Below, one piece after another: positions 54,049 to 62,376 of a stretch of DNA of 64,000 nucleotides; positions within the stretch are counted from its first letter, which is position 1, and every line of letters starts with the position of its first letter. Source of the DNA: Chitinophaga chungangae (GTDB lineage: Bacteria; Bacteroidota; Bacteroidia; Chitinophagales; Chitinophagaceae); assembly GCF_017742215.1 (NCBI RefSeq), contig NZ_JAGHKP010000004.1:62001-126000 (forward strand), read 5' to 3'. The translations under genes and the position numbers were made by a program. The notes beneath the pieces are model-generated. The model searched no databases and was not told the DNA's origin. It saw nothing but the letters and a program-made list of their open reading frames with translations.

Positions 54049-54768
54049 ATGAAACGTTTACTCGCTTCCACGTTGCTGCTGGGCCTGCTTGCCGGCTCAA
54101 CGGTTACATACGCGCAGGGCCCTTCCCTGACCGCGAAAGAGAAAAAAGCAGGCTGGAAACTCCTGTTCGACGGTAAAACCACCGCCGGCTGGCGCGGTTA
54201 CCTCAAGCAGGACGTGCCCGGCGCATGGAAAGTGCAGGACGGCGCGCTGTACCTGGACACCGATGCCAAAAAAGGCGGTGCTTCCGGTGGCGACCTCATC
54301 ACCGAAGGCGAATACGAAAACTACGAACTGGAACTGCAATGGAAGATCGGCGAAGGCGGCAACAGCGGCATCATTTTCGGTGTTCACGAAGACCCGAAAT
54401 TCAAAGCCACTTACGCTACCGGTCCTGAAATGCAGGTGCTCGACGATGCCAAACACCCCGACGGCAAGATCAAAAAACACAACTCCGGCGACCTGTACGA
54501 CCTGATCGCGGCTTCCGCCAACTACTCCAAACCCGTAGGAGAGTGGAACACCGCCAAGATCATCAAAAAAGACGGCAAGCTCACCCTCATCTTCAACGGC
54601 CACAAAACCGCTGAAACGACCATGGGCACCGCGGAATGGGCTTCGCTGGTAGGCAGCAGCAAATTCAAGACCTGGGAAGGCTTCGGCAAATATCCCAAAG
54701 GCCATATTGCGCTGCAGGACCACGGCGATAAAGTGTGGTACCGGAATATCAAGATCAGAGAACTGTAA
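54049..54768 (+). CDS. DUF1080 (3-keto-disaccharide hydrolase-type) protein
   Basis: A 239-residue exported protein (signal MKRLLASTLLLGLLAGSTVTYAQ). The jelly-roll domain carries WKLLFDGKTTAGWRGY, WKVQDGALYLD, DLITEGEYENYELELQWKIG, GNSGIIFGVHED and ALQDHGDKVWYRNIKIREL, the classical DUF1080 blocks. The family is known to include enzymes that cleave 3-keto-glycosides. This fits the oxidoreductase and isomerase in the same operon. Periplasmic. Confidence 0.88.
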   Translation: MKRLLASTLLLGLLAGSTVTYAQGPSLTAKEKKAGWKLLFDGKTTAGWRGYLKQDVPGAWKVQDGALYLDTDAKKGGASGGDLITEGEYENYELELQWKIGEGGNSGIIFGVHEDPKFKATYATGPEMQVLDDAKHPDGKIKKHNSGDLYDLIAASANYSKPVGEWNTAKIIKKDGKLTLIFNGHKTAETTMGTAEWASLVGSSKFKTWEGFGKYPKGHIALQDHGDKVWYRNIKIREL

Positions 54769-54775
54769 TTGACCT

Positions 54776-55501
54776 ATGCGCAGCAAAAAATACCTCCTGT
54801 TCCTGCTGGTGATACTGGTGGCGGGCTCCTCCTTTAAAAAGGCAAAACCCAGGCTGCTGGTTTTCAGCAAAACCGCGGGTTTCCGCCACGATTGTATCCC
54901 GGTGGCCAAACTGGCCATGATACAACTGGGCGCAGATAACGGGTTCGACGTGGACACCACCGAAGACGCATCGGTCTTCAACACGAAGAACCTCAAACGT
55001 TACAAAGCCGTGATGTTCCTCAACACCACCGGCAACGTGCTGGACGACGCACAGCAAAGCGCCATGGAATCGTACATCAAAAAAGGCGGCGGTTACATCG
55101 GCGTGCATGCGGCAACGGATACGGAGTACGACTGGCCCTGGTACAACCAGCTGGTAGGCGCTTATTTTCTCAGTCACCCCAACCAGCAAACCGCCACGTT
55201 GCAGGTCGTGAACAGGGAACACCCTGCCACGAAACACCTGGATGCAAGCTGGGTGAGGAGAGACGAGTGGTACAATTTTAAAAGCATCGTACCCGGTCTG
55301 AACGTACTGATCAAAATAGATGAAAGTTCCTACCAGGGCGGGAAAAACGGGAACGATCACCCGATGAGCTGGTACCGGGAATTCGACGGCGGCCGCACGT
55401 TTTACACGGAACTGGGCCATACCAAAGAATCCTACAGGGAAGAAGCCTTCCTGAAACATGTGCTCGGAGGGATTGAATATGTAACCGGTTTGAAAAGATG
55501 A
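54776..55501 (+). CDS. ThuA-domain protein
   Basis: A 241-residue exported ThuA-like protein. The domain has RLLVFSKTAGFRHD, VMFLNTTGNVLDD, GGGYIGVHAATDTEYDWPWY and HPMSWYREFDGGRTFYTELGH. ThuA folds resemble class I glutamine amidotransferases, and ThuA of rhizobia is involved in trehalose use through 3-keto-trehalose. The gene is 7 bases behind the DUF1080 gene. It is a clear paralogue of the N-terminal domain of the next protein. No lipobox is seen. Confidence 0.85.
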   Translation: MRSKKYLLFLLVILVAGSSFKKAKPRLLVFSKTAGFRHDCIPVAKLAMIQLGADNGFDVDTTEDASVFNTKNLKRYKAVMFLNTTGNVLDDAQQSAMESYIKKGGGYIGVHAATDTEYDWPWYNQLVGAYFLSHPNQQTATLQVVNREHPATKHLDASWVRRDEWYNFKSIVPGLNVLIKIDESSYQGGKNGNDHPMSWYREFDGGRTFYTELGHTKESYREEAFLKHVLGGIEYVTGLKR

Positions 55502-55527
55502 CCGCAGGGACAAACAACATATTATCA

Positions 55528-55557
55528 CGTAGAGACGCAGGCAACTGCGTCTCTACG
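55528..55557. repeat. 13-bp palindromic hairpin, REP-like
   Basis: CGTAGAGACGCAG (55528-55540), 4 bases, CTGCGTCTCTACG (55545-55557): a perfect 13-bp stem, followed by CACTTTT. It is in the 91-base gap between the ThuA gene and the fusion gene. Palindromes with the core GTAGAGACGC are known as dispersed elements in several bacterial genomes. It could also be a partial terminator. Confidence 0.6.
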
Positions 55558-55592
55558 CACTTTTATACCACCACGTTTACATTACAAACAAG

Positions 55593-58500
55593 ATGTACTC
55601 AATGAGAAATTCTTTATTACTGCTGATCCTGGCTGTGACTGCCCTTGGTATTACGAGCTGCTCCAAAACCCGGCCCGGCAAGCCGAAGGTGCTGGTGTTC
55701 TCCAAAACCGAAGGATTCCGTCATGCCTCTATACCTGCCGGCATTAAAGCGATCCAGCAATTGGGCGCCGAAAACGGTTTTGAAGTGGACACGACTGAAA
55801 ACGCCGCGCGTTTTACGGAAGATTCCCTGTCGCAATATTCCGCCATCATCTTCCTGAACACTACCGGCGATGTGCTCGACAATCGCCAGGAAGCCGACTT
55901 TGAACGTTACATCCAGGCGGGCGGCGGTTACGTGGGCATCCACTCCGCCACCGATACCGAATACGGCTGGCCCTGGTACGGCAAGCTCGCGGGCGCTTAT
56001 TTCAACGACCATCCCGCCGGCACCGCTAAGGCAAAATTGACCGTAACGGACAAAAATCACCCGTCTACCGCCGAAATCCCCGACAACTGGGAGCATACGG
56101 ACGAATGGTATAATTTCAAAAATGTGAACACCGATACCAAAGTGCTGATGAAAGTAGACGAGAAATCGTACAAAGGCGGCACGATGGGAGACGATCACAG
56201 GATCAGCTGGTACCATGAGTACGACGGCGGTCGCGCCTGGTATACCGAACTGGGTCACACCGAAGAATCTTACACAGAACCTACGTACCTCAAACATATT
56301 CTCGGCGGCATTCAATACGCCATCGGCAAAAACCGTGTGCTGGATTATGCCAACGCAAAAACGCAGCGCGTGCCCGACGAAGACCGCTTCACCAAACAAA
56401 TGCTCACCAGCGGCGAGTTCTTCGAGCCTACGGAAATGGCCATCCTGCCTAATCTCGACATCCTGGTGGCGCAGCGCCGCGGCGAAATACTGCTTTACAG
56501 CGAAGCCCGCAAAAACCTTACGCAGGTGGGTTTCCTGAACGTGTATCACAAGACAGACATCAAAGGCGTGAACGCGGAAGAAGGCCTGCTGGGCCTTGCC
56601 GCCGATCCGAACTTCGCGAAGAACAATTACATCTACCTGTTTTATTCGCCCGCGGATACTTCCGTGAACAGGCTGAGCCGTTTTACGTTCAAAGACAATA
56701 AAGTGATCCCTGAAAGCGAAAAGATCATTCTCCAGTTCTATTCCCAGCGCCAGATCTGCTGCCATACCGGCGGTTCCATCGCATTCGGCGGAGACGGGCT
56801 GCTGTACCTTTCCACCGGCGACAACACCACGCCCTTCGACGAGCCTAACCAGCCCTACACCAGCAAAGGTTATGGCCCTACGGACGACCGCCCGGGGCAC
56901 CTGCAGTACGACGGCCGCAGAACTTCCTCCAACACCAACGACCTGCGCGGAAAAATTATCCGCATTCGTGTGAAAGAAGACGCGACGTACGAAATTCCTG
57001 AAGGCAACCTTTTCAAACAGACCGATAAAACAAGAGCGGAGATCTATGCCATGGGCACCCGCAACCCTTACCGCATTTCGGTGGACCGTAAAACCAATTA
57101 CGTGTATTGGGGCGAAGTAGGCCCGGATGCATCCAACAACGATTCGCTGCGCGGCCCGCGCGGTTACGACGAAGTGAACCAGGCGAAAAAAGCAGGTTAC
57201 TTCGGTTACCCGCTGTTCATCGCCAACAACCAGCCTTACCGCGCTTTCGATTATGAAACCGGCGTGTCTGGCCCGGCTTACGATCCCGCCAAACCCGTCA
57301 ATAATTCCCGCAACAATACCGGTCTTACCGAGCTTCCCCCGGCACAGTCCGCATTTATCTGGTACCCGTACGCCAAGTCTGAAGAATTCCCGCTCGTGGG
57401 CGCCGGCGGCCGCAATGCCGAAGCGGGCCCGGTGTATTACAGCGAGTTTTACCCGAAAGAGACCCGTTTCCCGGAATATTACAACGGCAAACTGTTCATC
57501 TACGACTGGATACGCGGCTGGATCATGGCCGTGACCATGGATAAGGACGGCAATTACCAGAAAATGGAACGTTTCATGCCATCCACCAAATTCAATGCCC
57601 CGATCGATATGGAAATGGGGCCGGACGGAAGGTTGTATGTGCTGGAATACGGCAACGGATGGTTCAGCAAAAACGCCGATGCCGGTCTTTCGCGCATCGA
57701 TTATAACGGCGGCAACCGCGCGCCGAAAGCCACGCTGAAAGTAGACAAACTCACCGGCGGCCTTCCCTTCAAAGTGAAGCTGGAGGCTGAAGGAGCGGTA
57801 GATCCCGATGGCGACCAGATCACTTACGTATGGAACTTCGGCAACGGCAACAAGCTGGAAACCAAAGAGCCGCATGCGGAATACACCTTCTCCACCGCGG
57901 GCGAATACCCTGTATTCGTAGATGTGACCGACGATAAAGGCGCCACTTCACGCACAAAAATGATCAACGTTTACGCCGGTAACGAAACGCCGGAAGTGAA
58001 GATCGATATCCTGGGCAACCAGCAATTCTACTTCCCCGGCAAACCGGTGCGTTACGAAGTGAACGTGACGGACAAGGAAGACGGCAGCACCGGCGCCGGC
58101 ACGCTGGACGCAGCCAATCTCTACATCAAGGGCGTGTATATGGAAGGAAGGGATAAAGCCGCCATGAGCCAGGGCCACCAGGTAATTTCCGGGGCGATCG
58201 CGGGCAAGAACATCATGGAAACCTCCGATTGTAAGACCTGCCATAAACCGAACGAAAAATCCATCGGCCCGAGCTTTATGCAGGTAGCCGGGAAATACAA
58301 AGCCGACCCGAAATCGCCTGAATATCTCGCGGAGAAGATCATCAAAGGCGGCGGCGGCGTTTGGGGCGAAACTGCGATGAGCGCCCATCCGAACATTTCC
58401 AATTCCGAAGCCAAACAGATCGTGGAATACATCTTCTCCCTCGCCGGCGGCGAAAAACAGGAACCGAGCCTGCCCGCCACCGGAACGGTAGACCCGACGA

Positions 58501-59009
58501 TGGGCCAGGAGCTGAAAGACAGGGGCGTGCTGTACCTGATGGCTTCCTACACCGATAAAGGCGGAAAAGGCATCCGCCCGATCACGGGCACGGCCAGTGC
58601 CGAGCTGCGCAACCCGCGGTTCCAGGCGGGCAGTTACGCGAAGGCGGACGCTGCGGCCACGGTAGAGATCAACGGCAAAAAACTGCTGATCCCCACGGCG
58701 AATTCATGGGCTTCTTACCGTGAAATGGACCTGACGGACGTAACCGGGCTGGAACTGAGTTATTTCGTGCAGGAAGTGCCGCAGTACGGTTATACCGTTT
58801 CCGTTCACCTCGACGGTCAGGCCGGCCAGCAACTGGGAAGCGCCAGCATTGGCGCGGGCGCCGCGGCGGGCAAGCCGAATACGGCCACGATCTCTTTCCC
58901 GGCGGTGAACGACGGGAAAAAACATACGCTGTACCTGGTATTCAAAGCGGCGGACCCGGCTGAGAAACTGCCGGTAGGCCTGGATGTGGTGCGGCTTTTG
59001 GCCAAATAA
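55593..59009 (+). CDS. ThuA - sugar dehydrogenase propeller - PKD - cytochrome c fusion lipoprotein
   Basis: A 1,138-residue lipoprotein (lipobox ITSC). Domain order: ThuA (about 25-250; KVLVFSKTEGFRH, GGGYVGIHSATDTEYGWPWY), a glucose/sorbosone-dehydrogenase-type six-bladed propeller (about 265-700; RGEILLYS, EEGLLGLAADPNF, CCHTGGSIAFGGDGLLYLSTGD, RNPYRISVD), a PKD domain (about 707-790; DPDGDQITYVWNFGNG), cytochrome c (CKTCH with C880), and a C-terminal beta-sandwich of CBM6-like type (about 976-1138). The protein could oxidise a sugar with a quinone-type cofactor and pass electrons to the attached haem. Start at 55593 or 55602. Last gene of the operon. Confidence 0.88.
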   Translation: MYSMRNSLLLLILAVTALGITSCSKTRPGKPKVLVFSKTEGFRHASIPAGIKAIQQLGAENGFEVDTTENAARFTEDSLSQYSAIIFLNTTGDVLDNRQEADFERYIQAGGGYVGIHSATDTEYGWPWYGKLAGAYFNDHPAGTAKAKLTVTDKNHPSTAEIPDNWEHTDEWYNFKNVNTDTKVLMKVDEKSYKGGTMGDDHRISWYHEYDGGRAWYTELGHTEESYTEPTYLKHILGGIQYAIGKNRVLDYANAKTQRVPDEDRFTKQMLTSGEFFEPTEMAILPNLDILVAQRRGEILLYSEARKNLTQVGFLNVYHKTDIKGVNAEEGLLGLAADPNFAKNNYIYLFYSPADTSVNRLSRFTFKDNKVIPESEKIILQFYSQRQICCHTGGSIAFGGDGLLYLSTGDNTTPFDEPNQPYTSKGYGPTDDRPGHLQYDGRRTSSNTNDLRGKIIRIRVKEDATYEIPEGNLFKQTDKTRAEIYAMGTRNPYRISVDRKTNYVYWGEVGPDASNNDSLRGPRGYDEVNQAKKAGYFGYPLFIANNQPYRAFDYETGVSGPAYDPAKPVNNSRNNTGLTELPPAQSAFIWYPYAKSEEFPLVGAGGRNAEAGPVYYSEFYPKETRFPEYYNGKLFIYDWIRGWIMAVTMDKDGNYQKMERFMPSTKFNAPIDMEMGPDGRLYVLEYGNGWFSKNADAGLSRIDYNGGNRAPKATLKVDKLTGGLPFKVKLEAEGAVDPDGDQITYVWNFGNGNKLETKEPHAEYTFSTAGEYPVFVDVTDDKGATSRTKMINVYAGNETPEVKIDILGNQQFYFPGKPVRYEVNVTDKEDGSTGAGTLDAANLYIKGVYMEGRDKAAMSQGHQVISGAIAGKNIMETSDCKTCHKPNEKSIGPSFMQVAGKYKADPKSPEYLAEKIIKGGGGVWGETAMSAHPNISNSEAKQIVEYIFSLAGGEKQEPSLPATGTVDPTMGQELKDRGVLYLMASYTDKGGKGIRPITGTASAELRNPRFQAGSYAKADAAATVEINGKKLLIPTANSWASYREMDLTDVTGLELSYFVQEVPQYGYTVSVHLDGQAGQQLGSASIGAGAAAGKPNTATISFPAVNDGKKHTLYLVFKAADPAEKLPVGLDVVRLLAK

Positions 59010-59033
59010 CACCCGTTAGTACGATATTTTCCT

Positions 59034-59069
59034 GGAAGGAAGGGCCGGATGGTCCTTCCTTCCTTTTTT
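59034..59069 (+). terminator. Terminator of the 3-keto-sugar operon
   Basis: GGAAGGAAGG (59034-59043) pairs with CCTTCCTTCC (59054-59063), followed by six T residues. Confidence 0.85.
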
Positions 59070-59271
59070 GGGAAATATAAACGATAATAGTGATACGCTG
59101 ATTGTACCCCGGGGGAGCAGACAAGGTGTGGTTATCATATCATTGGCAGAATGGAATTCTATTCAGGAAACATTACGCCTTTTAAAGTCTGATGAGAACC
59201 GGGCTCGGTTAACTGAAGCGCTTAAACGCGCTGATGACGGTATCAAGGAAGATCATGAATTAATTGACTGA
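59068..59271 (+). pseudogene. Remnant of a Phd/YefM-type antitoxin
   Basis: The frame reads NDNSDTLIVPRGSRQGVVII, then SLAEWNSIQETLRLLKS and a charged tail, the middle and end of a Phd/YefM antitoxin. The N-terminal DNA-binding part (about 20 residues, with the usual start and SxxR helix) is missing: the frame has no ATG and abuts the preceding terminator. No toxin gene (YoeB or Txe type) follows. I read it as a decayed antitoxin gene; translation from a TTG at 59068 is possible but unlikely to give a working repressor. Confidence 0.6.
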
Positions 59272-59319
59272 AAGAAATGAATTTATCCTGGGGCCCTCGG
59301 GGTGGGAGGATGAATAAAT

Positions 59320-59349
59320 CAAAAGGCCGCCTTTACCGGCAGCCTTTTG
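59320..59349. terminator. Hairpin between antitoxin remnant and membrane protein
   Basis: CAAAAGGCCGCC (59320-59331) with GGCAGCCTTTTG (59338-59349), one mismatch. A/T-rich outer arms allow either direction; it probably ends the convergent membrane protein gene. Confidence 0.6.
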
Positions 59350-59376
59350 AATTTGAATAAGTTATGACCGAAACGA

Positions 59377-59784
59377 TCAGCCGATCTTCATCATCTTTTT
59401 ACGCATCTTTTTCGCGCGTTTCTGGCTGATATACACAAAGTTCACCAGCAGCACGACGATAATGATAAAAAGGCCGAAAAACTCCCTGGTATCTTCGATC
59501 CAGGGGGTGGAAGCTTTCATGGCGCCGGCGATATTCTCGGCATGATGCTCGGTGGCCCAGCTAAGCACCCCGTCTTTCGCGAAAAAAAGAGATACGGCAT
59601 ACCCCAGGCAGGCCACGATGCCAAAAAGGTACCATCCTTTGTAATAATTGCCGGCGGCAGCAAGTCCGCAGAAAACGGCCCCGTAAAGATAGATCGGCAT
59701 CCAGATGTAAGGGTCCGGATCGTTCCACTGGAGCGCGGCAAATAACACAAACAGCACGGCAAAAACTACGTTGAATATTTTCAT
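59377..59784 (-). CDS. TMEM220-like small membrane protein
   Basis: A 135-residue protein with four predicted membrane helices. The N-terminal segment MKIFNVVFAVLFVLFAALQWNDPDPYIW contains the LQWNDPDP motif of the transmembrane family 220. A basic C-terminus (KRAKKMRKKMMK) should be cytoplasmic. Function unknown. Confidence 0.75.
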   Translation of the reverse strand: MKIFNVVFAVLFVLFAALQWNDPDPYIWMPIYLYGAVFCGLAAAGNYYKGWYLFGIVACLGYAVSLFFAKDGVLSWATEHHAENIAGAMKASTPWIEDTREFFGLFIIIVVLLVNFVYISQKRAKKMRKKMMKIG

Positions 59785-60160
59785 GTCATTAATATGAAAT
59801 AATGTTGGCTAAATTGATTAAACTTACGGAAAATCCGGCATACATAGTGCCGGAATCGTTCCCGAAAAAAAAAGTGGCCAAGATGTTTGTGGTTGTTAAA
59901 TAAATGTTATAATTTTAGAACATAAGGAACAACAAAATTGTTTTAAACCATTGCATGAATAAAAAATCTACGCTGACTCGTCAACCCGAATAAATTTTTT
60001 TGTCTTTATAAATTCCACTTTGAATCAGGCACTTTATTCCAGAAAAGTGCCGCTTGAAAAGACAGCCAGCTTGATTACCACTTCTTGCAAAATCGTTTTT
60101 CCAAAGGGAATGTTAAAATTTTGACACTTTGGGGTGAGCGCCGAACGATTTTTAATCCTT
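59785..60160. other. Intergenic region ahead of the ebo leader
   Basis: About 375 bases between the divergent membrane protein and the ebo leader. No coding frame of substance and no recognisable element; AT-rich in 59880-60010. Confidence 0.4.
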
Positions 60161-60167
60161 ATATTGC

Positions 60168-60318
60168 ACAAAGAAAGCTGCCTGATAAACGGCACGGCTT
60201 TTGAAATATTAACCCTGAAAACGACATTGGGGACCGCATCCCCTGAAGAATATCCTGGTTACTAATCAGGTTTTAGAATGGCGGAAGGAGAGGCACTAGT
60301 TGCCTCTCTTTTATTTTT
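60168..60318 (+). ncRNA. Structured leader or small RNA ahead of the ebo cluster
   Basis: About 150 bases with several stems: AAAGC...GCC with GGC...GCTTT (about 60174-60202), GGGG-ACCGCAT-CCCC (about 60228-60243), CCTG with CAGG around GTTACTAAT, and a strong terminator at 60288-60318. The ebo genes start about 85 bases after the terminator. It may be an independent small RNA or an attenuator or riboswitch-like leader. It does not match a known RNA class by eye. Ends are approximate. Confidence 0.4.
60288..60318 (+). terminator. Strong terminator in front of eboA
   Basis: GAGAGGCA (60288-60295), loop CTAGT, TGCCTCTC (60301-60308), then TTTTATTTTT. A textbook intrinsic terminator without a gene directly upstream on the same strand for more than 1 kb (only the antitoxin remnant). 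Confidence 0.85.
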
Positions 60319-60403
60319 AACCCGCCCCTGAAACCCGCGTCCCGCAGCCCCCGGAAAAAAATATCCCTTCCCCGCGATGCCTGAAATTCATTATTTTAGC
60401 CCC

Positions 60404-61282
60404 ATGGGATACGCATTTAACAGGGAATCGGTTTCGGGAACGTTATACCAGGTGCTCCTTAGCAATATTTCAGAAAAAGGCCAACATTGGATTTCAGATA
60501 AACTCCGCACATGGCAGGCCCAGCGCGCTATGCAAGCCTTCAATCTTGCTTTTACCGCCGCCCCCCGCTTTCTCGGCAGAGATGCCGTTAACGTAACCGG
60601 CGAACAGGCCGCGGTATTACTGCCTTTCCGGCTGGAAGAGTATACCGCAGACCGGCTTTTCAGGGTATGGTGGCTCATGCAGCTGCAGGAAGACGATCAG
60701 AAAATTTACGTTCAGTCGATAGAGAACCTCTTCCATGCCGCGGAAATGAACGAACTGGTGGCGCTGTACGGCGCCCTGCCGCTGCTGGCTTTTCCCGAAG
60801 CCTGGAAAATGCGCACTGCCGAAGGCATCCGCTCCAACATCGGCGTGGTACTGGAAGCCATTATGCTCCACAATCCGTATCCGGCGCAGTATTTAGACGA
60901 ACCGGCGTGGAACCAGCTCGTTATGAAAGCGTTTTTCACGGAAAAACCCGTGCAGCATATCGTAGGGATCGACGAACGTGCAAACGCTTCACTGGCAAGG
61001 ATTCTCACAGACTTCGCGCACGAGCGCTGGGCCGCGGGAAGAACCGTGCACCCGCTCATCTGGCGCATGGTGGCGCCGTTCATCCATGAAGGCAATTTTG
61101 AAGACATCAAAAGGATCTGGTTCTCCGAGCAGCACGCCGAACGGGAAGCAGCCGCGCTCGCCTGCGCCGCGTCTGCCTGGCAGCCCGCCAAAGACCTGCT
61201 CGCCACCCGGCCTGACCTGCAATCGGACATTGCCGCCGGAACGCTTACCTGGAGCACCGTTGCCAGTCGTGTAAATGGCTAA
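60404..61282 (+). CDS. eboA: EboA-domain protein
   Basis: A helical protein of about 292 residues with the EboA features: LFRVWWLMQL, the hydrophobic ALYGALPLLAFPE and the conserved LHNPYPAQYLDEPAWNQLV followed by HIVGIDERANASLARIL and DFAHERWAAGR. The role of EboA is unknown; it is essential in no known reaction, but the ebo cluster in cyanobacteria is needed to get a scytonemin precursor to the periplasm. First gene of the cluster, followed by the eboB-like gene after 63 bases. An in-frame ATG at 60377 would add nine residues. Confidence 0.8.
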   Translation: MGYAFNRESVSGTLYQVLLSNISEKGQHWISDKLRTWQAQRAMQAFNLAFTAAPRFLGRDAVNVTGEQAAVLLPFRLEEYTADRLFRVWWLMQLQEDDQKIYVQSIENLFHAAEMNELVALYGALPLLAFPEAWKMRTAEGIRSNIGVVLEAIMLHNPYPAQYLDEPAWNQLVMKAFFTEKPVQHIVGIDERANASLARILTDFAHERWAAGRTVHPLIWRMVAPFIHEGNFEDIKRIWFSEQHAEREAAALACAASAWQPAKDLLATRPDLQSDIAAGTLTWSTVASRVNG

Positions 61283-61345
61283 TTGATGTTATTGGCCGGT
61301 GCGCCCTTTATTCTTAATTTAAACCCAATTGTAATTTATATTCAT

Positions 61346-62332
61346 ATGTGTTGTAGTGCTCAGCTGACGGAAAAGGACCTTGTACCCCAATCGCATAACC
61401 CGGCTTACCTGGAGGCCATCAAAGGGATGCGTTTTTTTGACCCGCATGTACACATGACTTCGCGGACCACAGACGATTATCAGGCCATGGCAGACGCCGG
61501 GGTGGCCGCCATTATCGAACCGGCCTTCTGGCTCGGGCAGCCGCGCACCGGCGTGGATACTTTCCGGGATTATTACAGCAGCCTCGTGGGCTGGGAGCGT
61601 TTCCGCTCTTCTCAATTCGGCATTAAACATTATTGCACCATCGGCCTCAATTCCAAAGAAGCGAACAATGAAGCGCTCAGCGAACAGGTGATGGAAATCC
61701 TCCCGCTTTTCATTTACAAAGAAGGCGTGGTAGGCGTAGGCGAGATCGGCTTCGACGACCAGACCGCATTGGAAGAAAAATATTACCGCGCGCAGCTGCT
61801 GCTCGCAAAGGAAGCAGGGCTGCCCGTGCAGATCCACACGCCGCACCGCGATAAAAAACAAGGCACCCAGCGGAGTATGGACATCGCCATCGAAATGGGG
61901 CTCGACCCGCATATGGTGATCGTGGACCACAACAACGAAGAGACCGTGAAAGAAGTGCTGGACCGCGGTTTCTGGGCCGCCTTCACCATCTATCCCTTTA
62001 CCAAGATGGGAAATGAAAGAATGGTCGAAGTGGTGAAACAATACGGTACGGAACGTATCATGGTGAACTCCGCGGCAGACTGGGGCATCAGTGATCCGCT
62101 CGCAGTGCCAAAAACCGCCGCGCTGATGTTGGAACGCGGCATTTCAAAGCCCGATGTGGAGCTTGTTACATATCGCAACGCCATCACCGCATTCGCGCAA
62201 AGCGGCCAGCTCAACGAAAAGGATTTCGAACAACCCGCCGAAATAGACCAGAGCCTGAAATACAACGGCAGCACGGTTTTGCGCGGCGGCCAGCAACCCA
62301 GGCCCAATAAACAATCCACGATCATACGGTAA
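61346..62332 (+). CDS. eboB: EboB-like TatD-family metal hydrolase
   Basis: About 328 residues. Metal-binding residues of the TatD group are visible: H34 and H36 in FDPHVHM, E58 in IIEPAFW, E133 in VGEIGFDD, H164 and H167 in IHTPHRD, H195 in IVDHNN, and the Asp of NSAADWG. It is longer than TatD nucleases (about 260) by N- and C-terminal extensions typical of EboB. The substrate is unknown. The ATG at 61346 is chosen; the longer in-frame start at 61283 begins in the eboA stop region. Confidence 0.85.
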   Translation: MCCSAQLTEKDLVPQSHNPAYLEAIKGMRFFDPHVHMTSRTTDDYQAMADAGVAAIIEPAFWLGQPRTGVDTFRDYYSSLVGWERFRSSQFGIKHYCTIGLNSKEANNEALSEQVMEILPLFIYKEGVVGVGEIGFDDQTALEEKYYRAQLLLAKEAGLPVQIHTPHRDKKQGTQRSMDIAIEMGLDPHMVIVDHNNEETVKEVLDRGFWAAFTIYPFTKMGNERMVEVVKQYGTERIMVNSAADWGISDPLAVPKTAALMLERGISKPDVELVTYRNAITAFAQSGQLNEKDFEQPAEIDQSLKYNGSTVLRGGQQPRPNKQSTIIR

Positions 62333-62376
62333 CATTTTTTTCCATTGCTTTATTGTATTGAAAACCTGACTAACAC

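Noticed and set aside
60168-60318. 6S RNA, SRP RNA or tmRNA
   Set aside because: Size is possible, but 5' and 3' ends do not pair as in 6S RNA, and there is no SRP tetraloop or tRNA-like end.
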